Of a stretch of DNA of 64,000 bases, positions 53,498 to 64,000 are shown piece after piece. The stretch is from Lycium barbarum. Lineage: Eukaryota > Streptophyta > Magnoliopsida > Solanales > Solanaceae. The stretch covers positions 119,291,657 to 119,355,656 of the forward strand of contig NC_083345.1 in NCBI RefSeq assembly GCF_019175385.1, read 5' to 3'. Made by a program: the position numbers and the translations under genes. Numbering within the stretch: position 1 is the stretch's first letter; every line of letters starts with the position of its first letter. The notes beneath the pieces are model-generated. The model did no database searches, had not been told where the DNA came from, and saw nothing but the letters and a program-made list of their open reading frames with translations.

Positions 53498-55401
53498 TCG
53501 TTATATTAAAAGTGGGAAGCTCCATAGTTGAAAGTTGATTTACGAAAATACCCTTTAAATGTTGAACAACTAAATTACCCCTTAAATAAAATAAAATTAC
53601 TTCAAGTTTTACGGCAGTAAAGTTTCTACAACTTTTTGACTGAATTCTTGATAATTATGAACGCCAAAAGTGAGTGCATTATTTAATGAAATCCTATTAA
53701 ATACTGAATAATACCTAGGAGTATTATATATTGTTACTTGGAAACAATGTTTCAGCTCCTACATTATAAGTTTCCGGATGGACAATACATCATTGAAACG
53801 TTAACCAGGTGAATGGGATTTAATGAAATCTTATTAAATTCTGAATAATTGTTATACTAATCAACAGTTACTAGGAAAGAAGAATTATATAGCACCTTAT
53901 GTCTTTTTACTTCCTCCGTTACAGAACCCTTTGGTTTTCTTCGGTTAACAAATTAAACTAATGATGAAATATTTTACCTGATATGTTAAATTCTGCTCAT
54001 TAATTAATCATTTTCTATAAAATGGAATATGCCTACGTCTCACCATTTGATGGAATTAAACAATAGAGCATATATAGCTGCAATTCTGCAAACTTATCAG
54101 GTATGTAAATGTTTTTCTTCTGCTTTCTTACCTTTTGTTATGTTCACAACAAAGGCTCTTTTTTGTTGTTGGATATTATGCTTAAGTAGATGATTTCATA
54201 ATAAAGGGACAAAATTGCCTGCAAATAAACAACATTAGCACCGCAGGCAAAAACATTTGGTTTTGAGAAACTTCAATGCCATGCCATAAGTTCTATTACA
54301 CTTTTTAGAACACGAAATGCTTTGATTACTTCCTTGTTGTTAAATTAAGCATGCTTTCCATATTCTTTTGCAATAATATTGTACAAGGTGTTACCACTTC
54401 TAATCAAGTACGATAAACGTTGTTGAACGGCGGACTTCAAGTTTTGGTTCATTATGTTATAACTTTAGCCATTCTTTTGACCACCGCGAGATGGAGTGTG
54501 GGATGGTTGAGATCCCTTCCGCTCTTAATTAACCAAAAATTCCAGGTTTGGCCTCAAAATTGAAGAATGTTTAGGTGAAACCGCTTTTCCCTTGTGTGGG
54601 GTAAAACATTTGCAGATGCAATGGCTCATATGAGTACTATAGATGTCCTCACGAGGCGGAAGGGAGAGATCAGGAAACTAATTTGTTGTTTTTTGCCTTC
54701 TGAGTTTTGTACAGCTCTCAAGTACTATTTTAGATTTCTTGTTACTGTTATTGTGAGTTGTACACATCTTATTCAAGTTGGGGAGGGCGGAGGGGGGGGG
54801 GGGGGGGGGGGGTCAATCTTTTGCTTAATTATTGTTAAAGATGAATCTTATTGATAAACTTTTTTCATGATTGGAAGTTTATGTATGGAAAAAAAGAATT
54901 ACTATTACTTCTTTTTGCATTTATAGTAGACATTCTGTGAGAGTTTGGAGTACCAGAATTTTGCAAACATCAAAGCTCCTTCGGGGTGAAATAGATTGTT
55001 TTTTGCCATGGAAAATCATACGTTGCACTTTCAAAACAAATATCAATGCCACAACGAGCGTTCTTGTCATGAAAGACCAATCAAATTATCGAAATGGAAC
55101 ATACATCAAGGACATCTTCTATAAGGAAAAAATTGGTAACACATGAATATATCAGATTTTGCACCTAATAACATAAAACTGTGACTCACTGTGCATTTTA
55201 ACTACTAAACTTAATTTGGTTGTTCAAACTTTACAAGTTCAAAAAATATCTAATCATTTGTCGTTCAATAAAAAAAGTCATTTCAATAGGCCGATTGTTC
55301 ATCATTCTTTTGGAATACTCATTACAATGTAATCTAAATATCACTTAGACGGTATGTATTGCTTCCATGGGATACACGTGCAATACACGTGCCAGAACTA
55401 G
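53498..55401 (+). mobile_element. Helitron-like element E (second family)
   Basis: The 5' end follows A and reads TCGTTATATTAAAAGTGGGA. The 3' end reads CACGTGCAATACACGTGCC, able to form a CACGTG/CACGTG hairpin, then AGAACTAG followed by T. This is the A|TC...CTAG|T pattern. Its 5' text matches the right edges of the minus-strand relics at 1755 and 6047. No Rep/helicase is present. A poly-G run sits at about 54788-54812. The 86- and 91-codon frames at 54594-55146 have no motif I recognise. Confidence 0.55.
54788..54812. repeat. Poly-G tract
   Basis: More than 20 G in a row after GGGGAGGGCGGA. It could form a G-quadruplex and is also a typical place for sequencing-length error. Confidence 0.95.
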
Positions 55402-55758
55402 TCACTAGAAAAAATATGAATTAATTTTTTTCTCATATAACTTTCAAAGGTTTTCATAATAACTCTTTAAGTAATCCTAATAGTAAATTGTGCCTAAGAA
55501 ATTATCATTTTTATAATGTGACTCTCAAAGGTACTTTCTGAAAAGATCACCAATTACAATATGCTTATCAAAATACCAAAAATGATATTCTTAAATAAAT
55601 TGGCCAAACACAAAATGTTTTACTTCAAAAAAACTTTTTCAAAAAGTTATTTTGCCAAAAATGCTCTACCAAAATAAGCAATTTTGCTCTCTTCTTCAGC
55701 GGGAAATGATCAAATGAAGGAAATTTTCAATTTCCGGCAGTTTTCTTCATCCTACCAC
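55402..55758. other. AT-rich spacer with a MITE-like block
   Basis: The 55595-55690 block (TTGGCCAAACACAAAATG, TTTTGCCAAAAATGCTC) resembles one end of the 6537-6866 repeat. No gene is seen. Confidence 0.4.
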
Positions 55759-56450
55759 TAACAACAACAACAAAAAATATACCCAATGTAATCCCACAGG
55801 TAGGGTCTAGGGAGGTAGAGTGTCACAGACCTTATCCCTGCCTCATAGAGATAGAGAGCCTGTTTTTGGAAGATCCTAGGCTCAAGTAAAGCATTTCAAA
55901 AGCAGTTTGAAAAAGGGAATACATAAATGAAAACAATAACAACAACGAAATAATGCGATATGGAAAGTAGTACATATTCCAAAAAAACAATAAAAACAAT
56001 GAAATAATGCAATAACTGAAACACAGGTGATAAGAGAAATCGAAGAACAAGTAACTACGAGACTAATGCTAATATTATAGGTAAGAAAGTTGGTACAGAT
56101 ACGACCACCAAGCCTGTCCCACAGGAAAGTGAGAGAACGCTAACTACCAACTAACATTCTACCCTAATCCACCACCTCGAAACGCTCCTATCTAAAGTCA
56201 TGTCCTCGATCGTAAGCTCAAGATACGCCATGTCTTGTTTAATCACCTCCTAGTATTTTTTGGTCTACTTCTACCTCTCCTTACACCTACAATTTCCAAC
56301 CTCTCACACCTCCTCATTGGGCATCTATGCTTCTCCTCTTCACATGCCCAAACCATCTCAGCCTCACTTCTCTCATTTTGTCCACCACGGAGGCCCCTCT
56401 GACCTTGTCCCGGGTATCTTCATTTCTAATTTTATCTCTCTTACCACTAG
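55759..56450 (-). mobile_element. RTE-type LINE, 5'-truncated 3' end, minus strand
   Basis: The minus strand encodes [20 protein letters not shown], then [20 protein letters not shown], the C-terminal end of plant RTE reverse transcriptases. Stops and shifts follow, then a 3' UTR and an end in (GTT)n at about 55760-55773, the simple-repeat tail usual for RTE. Homology fades beyond about 56450, so the copy is heavily 5'-truncated. No TSD could be fixed. Confidence 0.8.
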
Positions 56451-56754
56451 TATCATCAAAATTCTCCTCATTTTCTCGAGGAAATCCTTGATTTCTCTGG
56501 AAAATGTCATCGGTTTCCTTATTTGCTGGCAGGATTGCGATCTCTCAAATGATGAATCACATGTCTCCGACATGATGCCGGTGAATACTCCGATCAACGA
56601 ACACTATCAGATCATAAAGTGATATATTTTGAAAGTACATGTGACAATGTTTTTTAACAAGTCAATATAGTGATGTTATGAATCCTTTAAATTTAGTATT
56701 TTGAAATTTCTCTCAGTTGCATGTGCAGAAAAGGTGTACATGTGGATGCGCCAG
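56451..56754. other. Spacer before the chromovirus LTR
   Basis: No element recognised. It ends in GCCAG, the expected TSD of the following element; the partner copy lies outside the window. Confidence 0.45.
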
Positions 56755-59700
56755 TGTCACACCCCAACGAGGAGTATGACGGGCTCCGACCCATAGGCCA
56801 GGAATCACCTGACTTAGCGGTTACTCTGAACATCATCTACCGTAACTCAAAGAACACCTGCACGCAGAAAAGGCCCAACAAAGAAATGTCTGATAATCCA
56901 ACATATATGTACAAATTCGAACCGACAAGGTCGATACAACTTCACGAGTATCATAAAGCCAGCAAGGCTATCAGAAAAATATCAAGAACCCAAAACAAGG
57001 CCGACAAGGCCATACATAATATTTACATACCCCACTATGTCTATGAGACTCTAAGAGTGTACATGTGAGCATATATTACACTAGCAGAAAACAACCAAAG
57101 GATAGCAAGTCCGGAGTAGTGGCATTTGCTGACACCGCTGAAGCTGGAAAATCCTACTACGGTCGCTCCTCAATAACCCTGTTAGAGCCTCAGCACAAAA
57201 TGCAGCGTCCCGTGTAATGGGACGTCATTACGGGTAAAAGTACTAAGTATGTAAGGCTGGAATCAATAACATAAGTAGGACGGAAATATAAAGAGAATAG
57301 AAGTAACCTGCCATCTGAGAACGTAATACAATGCATGAGTTTAAAATCATATGCAAGCATACACATATATATAAATAGTATCATCATCATAACATATCCG
57401 GCCTTTTCAGGACTTGGTGTATAACGTACCCGGCCCTTTCGGGACTCAGTGTGTAATACCAACTGATCAGTGGTTGCACAATAGGTGCCGTACCCGGCCG
57501 ACTATAGCGTGGTTTGGTGTAGTAAAATAGTGCATACATATATATATATATATATATACAATGCATAATGAGCCAATGAAGTACAACGATCTTTCGGAGT
57601 GACATAAGGTCGGTGACCTCCGAAACAATTTATGAAACCCATATCGAATCAAAGAAATAATTAAATGACAATAAACATGATAATGTTTCAAGAATCAATC
57701 AAATAATTAAGGCTTTAAGATTTGAAGCACATAGCGTAGGAATGGAGTGAATTTGTTATGAAACGCTCATGTTCATGTTCTAGTTGGATTCGTGCCAAAG
57801 AAAGAGAGAAGCGAACACTTTACATACCTTATTCACCAAGACACCACTTAAAGGAATCCTTTACTTCGATGTCTGCCCTTCACCCGAACCTATATATATT
57901 GAGAAATATATCTTTAATCATACTTCTATCATATTTCCATCAACTTATATGCACTAATTATCAAAGACTAATTTGGTTTATGAAAATTTGGGCAGCATTT
58001 CCCCTATATCATCTACTTCCTTCAAATACCAAAACAACTCCCAAACAATACCAACAATATCCTCAATATTCGACAAGATAAGTATGTACAATTCTATCCA
58101 AAACTCCATTCAAACTTCAATCCATAAGCCAACAACACCAACACAATAATTATAACTCTTATTCTCATAAATATTCCTAAATCAATATTAATAAAGAGAG
58201 ATTCTGTTACACGTCGTAGTCGCGTACGTGGAATCTATTGGGCATTAGTTGGTTAAGTATAGACGTGGCGCATTCATCTCATGGTTACGAGGGTTTGAGT
58301 TCATATAATAATCTATGGAAGACTCAGGGACCAAGCAAATCAAGGAAATTAAGTGTGTCGAAAAATTTGAAACAGGATTTTGAGCCAACTTTGGAGGGGT
58401 ATATCTCCATGAATATTAGGAGTTTTAAGGTGTTTCAAAATTCTAAGATGAAGCCCGTCTAGTCTAGTTTCTAATGCAACAAACCACTCGTTGATAGGAC
58501 ATCGAAGTAGAGAATTATAGACGTTACAAACTGAACTGACAGAACAGAAAACATGGTCGCTACAGTACTGTAGCAGCACTGCTACAGTGCTGCCAGCCCT
58601 TAAAAAAAGGGGTAAAACCCCATTTTTCTCATCCAAAAACTCTCTAAAAGGTTCCAGAAATTTCAGCAACTAAAGGGGTCTTAAATATCACATAGAGGTG
58701 AAGATTTGAGCAAAATTCTAAGCTCTAGAGTGCTAATCGAAGTCCGGACAACGTATAGTCACGAGTATCATATCGTTTTGTGTTGAAGCTAGATTGGAAA
58801 CAAGTGGGTATTGAAGATCTTGCCACTTTAGTGAAAAATAAGGTATGAATCATTGAATCTTTTTCTTATTAACTTTGATTAAGGAATAGTTACAAGAATA
58901 AGAGTTGTAGTTTGTTGTATTGATGTTGTTGGCTTATTGAGGTTTGAAGAAGATTTTGAGTGAAAATACATATATTTGTCTTGTAGAATGTTAATAATGT
59001 TGTTGTTGATGTTGTTGGTATTATTTGGGAGTTTTTTTGGGTATTTGGAAGAAGTCGACGATATAGGGGAAATGCTGCCCAAATTTTTGTAACCCCGAAT
59101 TGGACTTCCATAAATGGGTGCTCATGAGTTGATGGAAAAAGGCAAAATTAGTCTTCCACAATTATTACTTATAAGTTGATGGATTTATGATGAAGGTTTG
59201 ATTAATGATATCTTTCTCGATATATAGGCTCGGGTGAAGGGCAAGCGTCGATATAAGGAATTCGTAAGTGGTGGCTCGACGGATAACGTATGTAAGGTGT
59301 TCGTTTCCCTTCTTTGGCATGAATCCAATTAGTACACAAACACGAGCGTTCCATAACAAATGCCACTTCATTCCTATGCTTGTATTTTCAATCTTAAGGT
59401 CTTGTTGTTTGATTGGTTTTAAGACATTATTTCACTCGTCGTCATCGATTATTCCTTTGGACTCGAGATGGATTCTATAAACTATTCGGGGGTTAACGAC
59501 CTTATGTCCCCCCGAAAGGCCAAGAATCAGACCCTTGATTTCTCATTCAAAACTAGCCTCAGAACAGTGCTACGGAAGGAAAACAGAGTTCTGTGCAGAG
59601 AGCTTCAGGCATTTGCGCTTTTCTTCCGCATCGCAGAAGAAAAGAGAAAGCCCTTAGAACTCTGTGCTTTCCTTCCACATCGCGGAAGGAAAGCGTAACT

Positions 59701-61265
59701 CTGCACAGTCCTTTTTTTTCAGTTCAGCCCAATAATGGTATATACCTATATATACATGTATTGCACTATTTTACTACACCGTGCCGCGCTATAGTCGGCC
59801 GGGCATGGAGCGTAGATGCGCACACCACTGCAGTGGGCATGTTATGATATTGCCCCGGACGTGGGCTAATGATGATAACACCGAGCCTTATGGCCGGTCA
59901 TGATTTTACATATATGACACCGAGCCTTACGGCCGGGCATGGATACTATTTATTATATACAAATAAATATACATATGAGCATACAAATGATTTTATCATG
60001 CATTGCATTTTGTGCTATTTCCAGATGTTGGATTCTTCTTTTGCCTATACTAATGTCCCATTTTATATTAATTGTGTTGTTGCCCTCCTGCCTTACATAC
60101 TCAGTACTTTTATCCGTACTGACGTCCCTTTGTACGGGACGCTACATTTCGTGCTGCAGGCCCTGACAGATTTGTTGAAGAGCAACCACAGTAAGACTTC
60201 CCAGCTTTAGCGGTGCTAGCAAGAACCTCTACTCCGGGCTTGCTATCTTTTGGTATTTTTATTTTGGTGTAATATATGTTCATAGATATACTCCTGGAGG
60301 CTCATGGACATTGTGGGATATGTAAATATTATGTATGGCCTTTTCGGCCTTGTTTTGGCTTCTTAATATATTTTGATAGCCTTGTCGGCTTTGAGATATA
60401 CTTGATGTTGTAGCGACCTTGTCGGTCTGTATGTGTATACATGTGTTGATTTATCGAATACCTTTATGTTGGCTCCTTTTCCACGAGCAGACGTTCTTGA
60501 GTTATGGTATGTGATGTCCAAGTAACAGATAAGTCATGTGACTTCGGCTTACGGGTCGGAGCCTGTCATACTCCTCGTCGGGGGTGTGACAGATTCACAC
60601 CTTACCTTTGCTAGAATAGGAAGATCTTCAATATTTACTTTGAATCCAAGCCAACTCCCACGCAAAACAAAACTATAATCGCGGCTATATGCTATCCGGA
60701 CCTCGATTAATACTCCGTCACTCAAAATTACTCAAAATCCTCACTTTTGTGTTGAATATGAACTCTCATATATTGCTGAGCTTTCTAGAATGTTTTAGGA
60801 GATTATGATGGAAACAAATGTGGTTTTTAACCCTTTTATAGTGGATAAGAGTCGGTTGGCACTGTAGCACTGTAGTTGCGCGCCCTGCTTTGCCCGCCTA
60901 ACTTGTAAAGTCCATAATTCTCTACTCTGAAGTCGTATCGACGAGCGATTTATTGCGTTGGAAATTAGACTTCATGAACTTCAATTTAGGCTTTTGCTTT
61001 GCTTCAAAACTCTTCATGTACTAAAAGATATTCTTTCTTAAAGTTGGACCAAAATTGCCCTTCATATTTTTCATAAAATCCAACAAACTTAATTTCCTTG
61101 ATCCACTTGCCCTCCGGTTATTCCGTAGCTTATTATATGAACTTAAGCCCTCGTAACCATGAGATAGGTGCATACAATCTCACATATCCTAGGAAGTCCT
61201 CCAGGTCTACACTCAAAACAACTAATGCCTACTAGATATCACATACAAAACTACGAGGTGTAACA
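56755..61265 (-). repeat. 3' LTR of the chromovirus, interrupted
   Basis: Pieces 56755-58204 and 60597-61265 make about 2.1 kb. The minus strand begins TGTTACACCTCGTAGTTTTG, has a TATA box (CTATAAAAGGG, about 60832-60842) with GTAGCACTGTAG-type repeats just upstream, and ends CTCGTTGGGGTGTGACA. It shares the wording CTCATGGTTACGAGGG with the inserted LTR, so both belong to one family. Confidence 0.87.
58205..60591 (+). mobile_element. Same-family solo LTR inserted in inverse orientation
   Basis: It runs from TGTTACACGTCGTAGTCGCG to CTCGTCGGGGGTGTGACA, 2387 bp, with TSD GATTC at 58200-58204 and 60592-60596. It is a relative of the LTR that hosts it but points the opposite way, so the two form a long interrupted inverted repeat. 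CTACAGTACTGTAG / GCAGCACTGCTACAGTGCTG palindromes at about 58559-58594 stand just upstream of an A-rich TATA-like box. A second set of GC-rich near-repeats (TTCTTCCGCATCGCAGAAGA and TTCCTTCCACATCGCGGAAG) lies at about 59620-59695. Confidence 0.88.
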
Positions 61266-61282
61266 TTCCCCCCCTCCCCCTC
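61266..61282 (-). promoter_or_regulatory. Polypurine tract of the chromovirus
   Basis: The minus strand reads GAGGGGGAGGGGGGGAA just before TGTTACACC. Upstream stands ATTCGAGGACGAATGTTTTT, the conserved phrase found before the 3' LTR in this lineage. Confidence 0.9.
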
Positions 61283-61575
61283 AAAAACATTCGTCCTCGA
61301 ATGTTAGAATACCCGAGGGTTAATCAAACTTCCACGGAACGTTAGTAAAGTATCTCTTATGATTGGAGCACCACTAATCTCCTATAGGTAGCAAGCCCTA
61401 CATGATACCGTAATCAATGACACGCAGTCATGCAATGATTAGAATTATATTTCTTATCTTATTGACTGTCAAGGGTTGGGGTATGACTTTTACCTTGTGG
61501 GTGATTTGCGGAGAAGGCAGAATCTTGCAAGACTTCTTCTTGGACGGTATTAGCTGAGGCAAGGAATAAGTGAGG

Positions 61576-61985
61576 TTACTTGGACTTCATTTCTGCTTCA
61601 GCTTCCCACGTCATCTCTTCCCTGTCTTTACTCCTCCATAGAACCTTTACTAAAGCCACATCTTTATTTCTGAGTCTGCGGACTTGTTTGTCGAGAATAG
61701 CAGTTGGTTCTTCCTCGTATGTCAGATTCTCTGTGACTTGGATGCCATCAACAGGCACGACTCTGAAGGGATCTCCAACACATTTTCTTAGCATGGATAT
61801 ATGAAAAACTAGATGAACTGCTTGCAGTTCTGATGGTAGCTCCAATTCATAAGCTCCCTGGCCTACCTTTCAGACGATCTTATAAGGTCCGATATATCGG
61901 GGATTAAGTTTCCCTTTCTTACCAAACCGCATGACGCCTTTTATAGGTGATATCTTCATAAGCACCCAATAACCTATTTGAAACT
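61576..61985 (-). pseudogene. Integrase C-terminus and chromodomain-like tail
   Basis: Landmarks in order: VLMKISPIKGVMRFGKKGKL and NPRYIGPYKIV (GPY/F module), a stop, then YELELPSELQAVHLVFHISM, LRKCVGD, then EEPTAILDKQVRRLRNKDVA, LVKVLWRSKDREEMTWEAEA. The last part is the degenerate chromodomain usual at the end of Tekay/Del integrases, which is thought to guide integration into heterochromatin. The internal stop shows inactivity. Confidence 0.85.
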
Positions 61986-62606
61986 CTAATTCTCATCGTC
62001 GTACATCTGCATAAGATTTTGACGACTCTGAGCTGTACGCAATCGTTCCTGAATAAGCTTTACCTTTTCAATAGCTTGATGAACGAGGTCTGGCCCAAAT
62101 AAATTTGCTTCTCCAACTACAAACCAACCGGTAGGGGAACTAAACTTCCTACCATATAGAGCTTCATACGGAGCTATTTTGATACTGGCATGATAGCTAT
62201 TGTTATAAGCAAACTCTAGCAAAGGCAAATGATCATCCCAACTTCCTTGGAAATCCAGTACACAGGCTCGTAACATATCTTCCAATGTATAAATAGTCTG
62301 CTCAGCCTGTCTGTCTGACTGAGGATGGAAAGCCATACTAAGATTTACTCGAGTCCCAAGGCTTTCCTGAAAAGATTTCCAAAACTTTGCCGTAAACTGA
62401 GCGCCCCTGTCAGAAATAATGGACACAGAAATGTCGTGAAGACTCACAATCTCTTTAAGATACAATTTAGCATAGTCTTCAGCAGCATAGGTGGTCTTTA
62501 CTGGCAAGAAACGGGCTGATTTGGTTAGCCTATCGACAATTACCCAAATAGAATCGAATTTGCGACGAGAACGGGCCAATCCCGTGATGAAATCCATATT
62601 AATCAC
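61986..62606 (-). pseudogene. Ty3/gypsy integrase catalytic core
   Basis: The D,D,E triad is visible: VIVDRLTKSARFLPV (Asp), IISDRGAQFTAKFWKSFQ (Asp) and QTIYTLEDMLRACVLDFQGS (Glu). It continues with HLPLLEFAYNNSYHASIKIA and PYEALYGRKF. HPQSDRQAEQT replaces the usual HPQTDGQSERT. The frame opens at MINMDFITGL, and a break separates it from the zinc finger upstream. Confidence 0.9.
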
Positions 62607-62671
62607 TTCCTATTTCCACGCTGGGATCTCCATTTCTTGTAATAAGCCACTGGGTTTCTGATGTTTGATCT

Positions 62672-63287
62672 TTACCTATTGGCAAGTGGGCATTGAGCTA
62701 CAAAGTTAGCAATATCGTTCTTCATACCATTCCACCAATAAAAGCCCTTGAGGTCATGATGCATCTTAGTGGATCCGGGATGAATGGAATACCGGGAGTA
62801 ATGAAATTCTGACATGATCCTGTCCCGAAGCCCGATTAAATTTGGAACGCATAGACGACCTCGATGTTTGAGAACCCCATTTGAATCAAGTTCAAAGGCT
62901 GAGATCTGATTTTGTTGCACTCCTTCCTTAATATTAACTAAAACCGGATCTTCATACTGTTGAGTCTTTACATCCGAGGCAAGAGTCGATTGGGATATAT
63001 TCTGTAAAACAATTCCAGTGTCTTCCGAATCTAGTAGGCGAACTCCCAGATTCGCTAAACAATAAAGTTCCTTAGTCATTTCTAGCTTTTTCGCTGGCAC
63101 ATACAATAAACTACCCATTGATTTGCGATTTAGAGCATCAGCTACAACATTAGCTTTGCTAGGGTGATATAAAATCTCAGCATCGTAATTCTTTAGAAAT
63201 TCGAGCCATCTTCGTTGCCTCAAATTCAATTCCTTTTGCCTAAATATATATATTGAAGTCTTTTATGGTCGGTATAGATATCAACAT
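62672..63287 (-). pseudogene. RNase H end and integrase zinc finger
   Basis: The stretch next to the insertion reads VDIYTDHKRLQYIY (catalytic Asp of RNase H) and then shifts frame at a TATATATA run. It resumes as LNLRQRRWLEFLKNYDAEIL and YHPSKANVVADALNRK. The integrase H2C2 finger follows, SIHPGSTKMHHDLKGFYWW then FVAQCPLANR; the second Cys is lost to a shift (usual form CxxCQ). The next LTR cuts in just upstream of VDIYTD. Confidence 0.87.
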
Positions 63288-64000
63288 TGTCACACCTCAC
63301 CCTTGGTAAGGCGTGACTGGCACCTGGCACCCTACGGGAACCGAGCGAACCAACTTATAACTTGCATCCTTCTTATCTCAAATGGAAAAATAAGGCCAAG
63401 AAGGCCAACTATGAATATAATATCATGCATACATGTATATACAATGGGCCTGCGACGTCCACATATCCACTAACAAAACATAACTGAGATGTACACAGGA
63501 ATCTGTCTGCAAAGCCTCTATGATCATGACTGAAATATACAAGTCGGGACAGGGCCCCTGACGTACCCTTAACGCAATTCATATATATATATAGAGACTT
63601 AAGCTCGGCAATGCTCCAGGAAAAAGTGGAGCCACCACTCAAGACCAGTACTTGAAGGTAGCCTACGATGAAAGATCCTCGTCTCGTCTATCTATACCTA
63701 CGGGCATGAACGCAGCGTCCACAAGAAGGGACTTCAGTCCGAACAATGTACTGAGTATGTAAGGCATGAATAGTAGCATGATATAAGAATGAAGATAACA
63801 TAAGATAAGTGAGCAATTATACCTCGTACACTTCCTAAGATTTCTGTCATGTAAATTAACTTGTCTAGAGGAAAAACATTTCATACATATCCATACACAA
63901 TATACACACATTTGCATTCACATACATTTACTATACATACTCCTGCTATATCCGTACCCAGCCCTGTCGGGACTCGATGTCTTCCGTACCCAGCCTTTTT
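63288..64000 (-). mobile_element. Chromovirus-like LTR, minus strand, runs off the window
   Basis: It starts TGTCACACCTCACCCTTGGT inside the RNase H region; the TSD would be AACAT at 63283-63287. It carries the LTR landmarks ACTGAGTATGTAAGGCATGA and GGGCATGAACGCAGCGTCC shared with the LTR at 44644-47554 (about 45063-45140). Whether it is a solo LTR or part of a full element cannot be seen. Confidence 0.75.

Larger units (their letters stand above)
56755..64000 (-). mobile_element. Chromovirus (Tekay-like) Ty3/gypsy element, minus strand, partial
   Basis: Left to right: 3' LTR (56755-61265, with an inserted solo LTR), polypurine tract, integrase C-terminus with chromodomain-like tail, integrase core, H2C2 finger and RNase H end, then an insertion at 63288. 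RT, protease, Gag and the 5' LTR would lie beyond 64000. The domain order and the LTR ends (TGTTACACC...GGTGTGACA on the minus strand) identify a Ty3/gypsy chromovirus. Stops and frameshifts show that it is dead. Confidence 0.87.

Noticed and set aside
56260..56622. 120-codon plus-strand frame
   Set aside because: It is antisense to the RTE reverse transcriptase tail, which is coded on the minus strand.
57190..57691. Minus-strand frames of 72-90 codons as genes
   Set aside because: They fall in the LTR of the chromovirus, with simple TA repeats; similar text appears in the inverted sibling LTR at about 59780-60170.

Overview
This window reads as plant nuclear heterochromatin, most likely from the nightshade family (Solanaceae). 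The reasons are the AT-rich background, very long Tat/Ogre-type LTRs, Tekay-type LTRs carrying GTCGTGACA or GGTGTGACA ends, a tRNA-derived SINE of the Solanaceae type, an RTE LINE tail and CTAG-ended Helitrons. The species cannot be told from sequence alone. I found no intact host gene, no tRNA or rRNA gene and no CRISPR array. Nearly every base that can be assigned belongs to a transposable element, and most element borders are fixed by target site duplications (TSDs) that can be read directly.

Layout. 1-9.4 kb: Helitron-like elements of two families, some with exon-like gene fragments, plus a SINE and MITE-like repeats. 9.4-26.0 kb: a minus-strand Helitron (9378-25992) holding a young 13.9-kb Tat-type Ty3/gypsy element (9542-23419, TSD ATCAG). 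That Tat element codes only for Gag and protease. Its 3' LTR is 6088 bp, but its 5' LTR is only 1355 bp and joins the gag leader exactly at a splice-donor-like AAG|GTAATT. 26.4-52.9 kb: a minus-strand Ty1/copia element holding a stack of insertions: a Tat-type solo LTR (26931-47795, TSD GAGTG), inside it a Mutator-like TIR element (27199-37764), inside that an Athila-like gag-only element (27265-36621, TSD ATTAC), and inside its left LTR a gypsy solo LTR (27480-30775, TSD CCTAG). A second solo LTR (44644-47554, TSD ACTAG) lies in the same Tat LTR. 53.5-56.5 kb: a Helitron-like element and an RTE LINE tail. 56.8-64.0 kb: a degenerate minus-strand chromovirus (Tekay-like). Its 3' LTR holds an inverted solo LTR of the same family (TSD GATTC), and its RNase H region is broken by a further LTR that runs off the window.

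The strongest candidate for something new is the Tat element. Its 5' end looks like a cDNA copy of a spliced transcript that has lost the LTR leader intron and the primer binding site, yet it kept U3 and integrated with a normal TSD. The second Tat-type LTR (26931-47795) has the same TATA-to-donor layout (about 320-335 bp), which suggests that an LTR leader intron is a shared trait of these elements.
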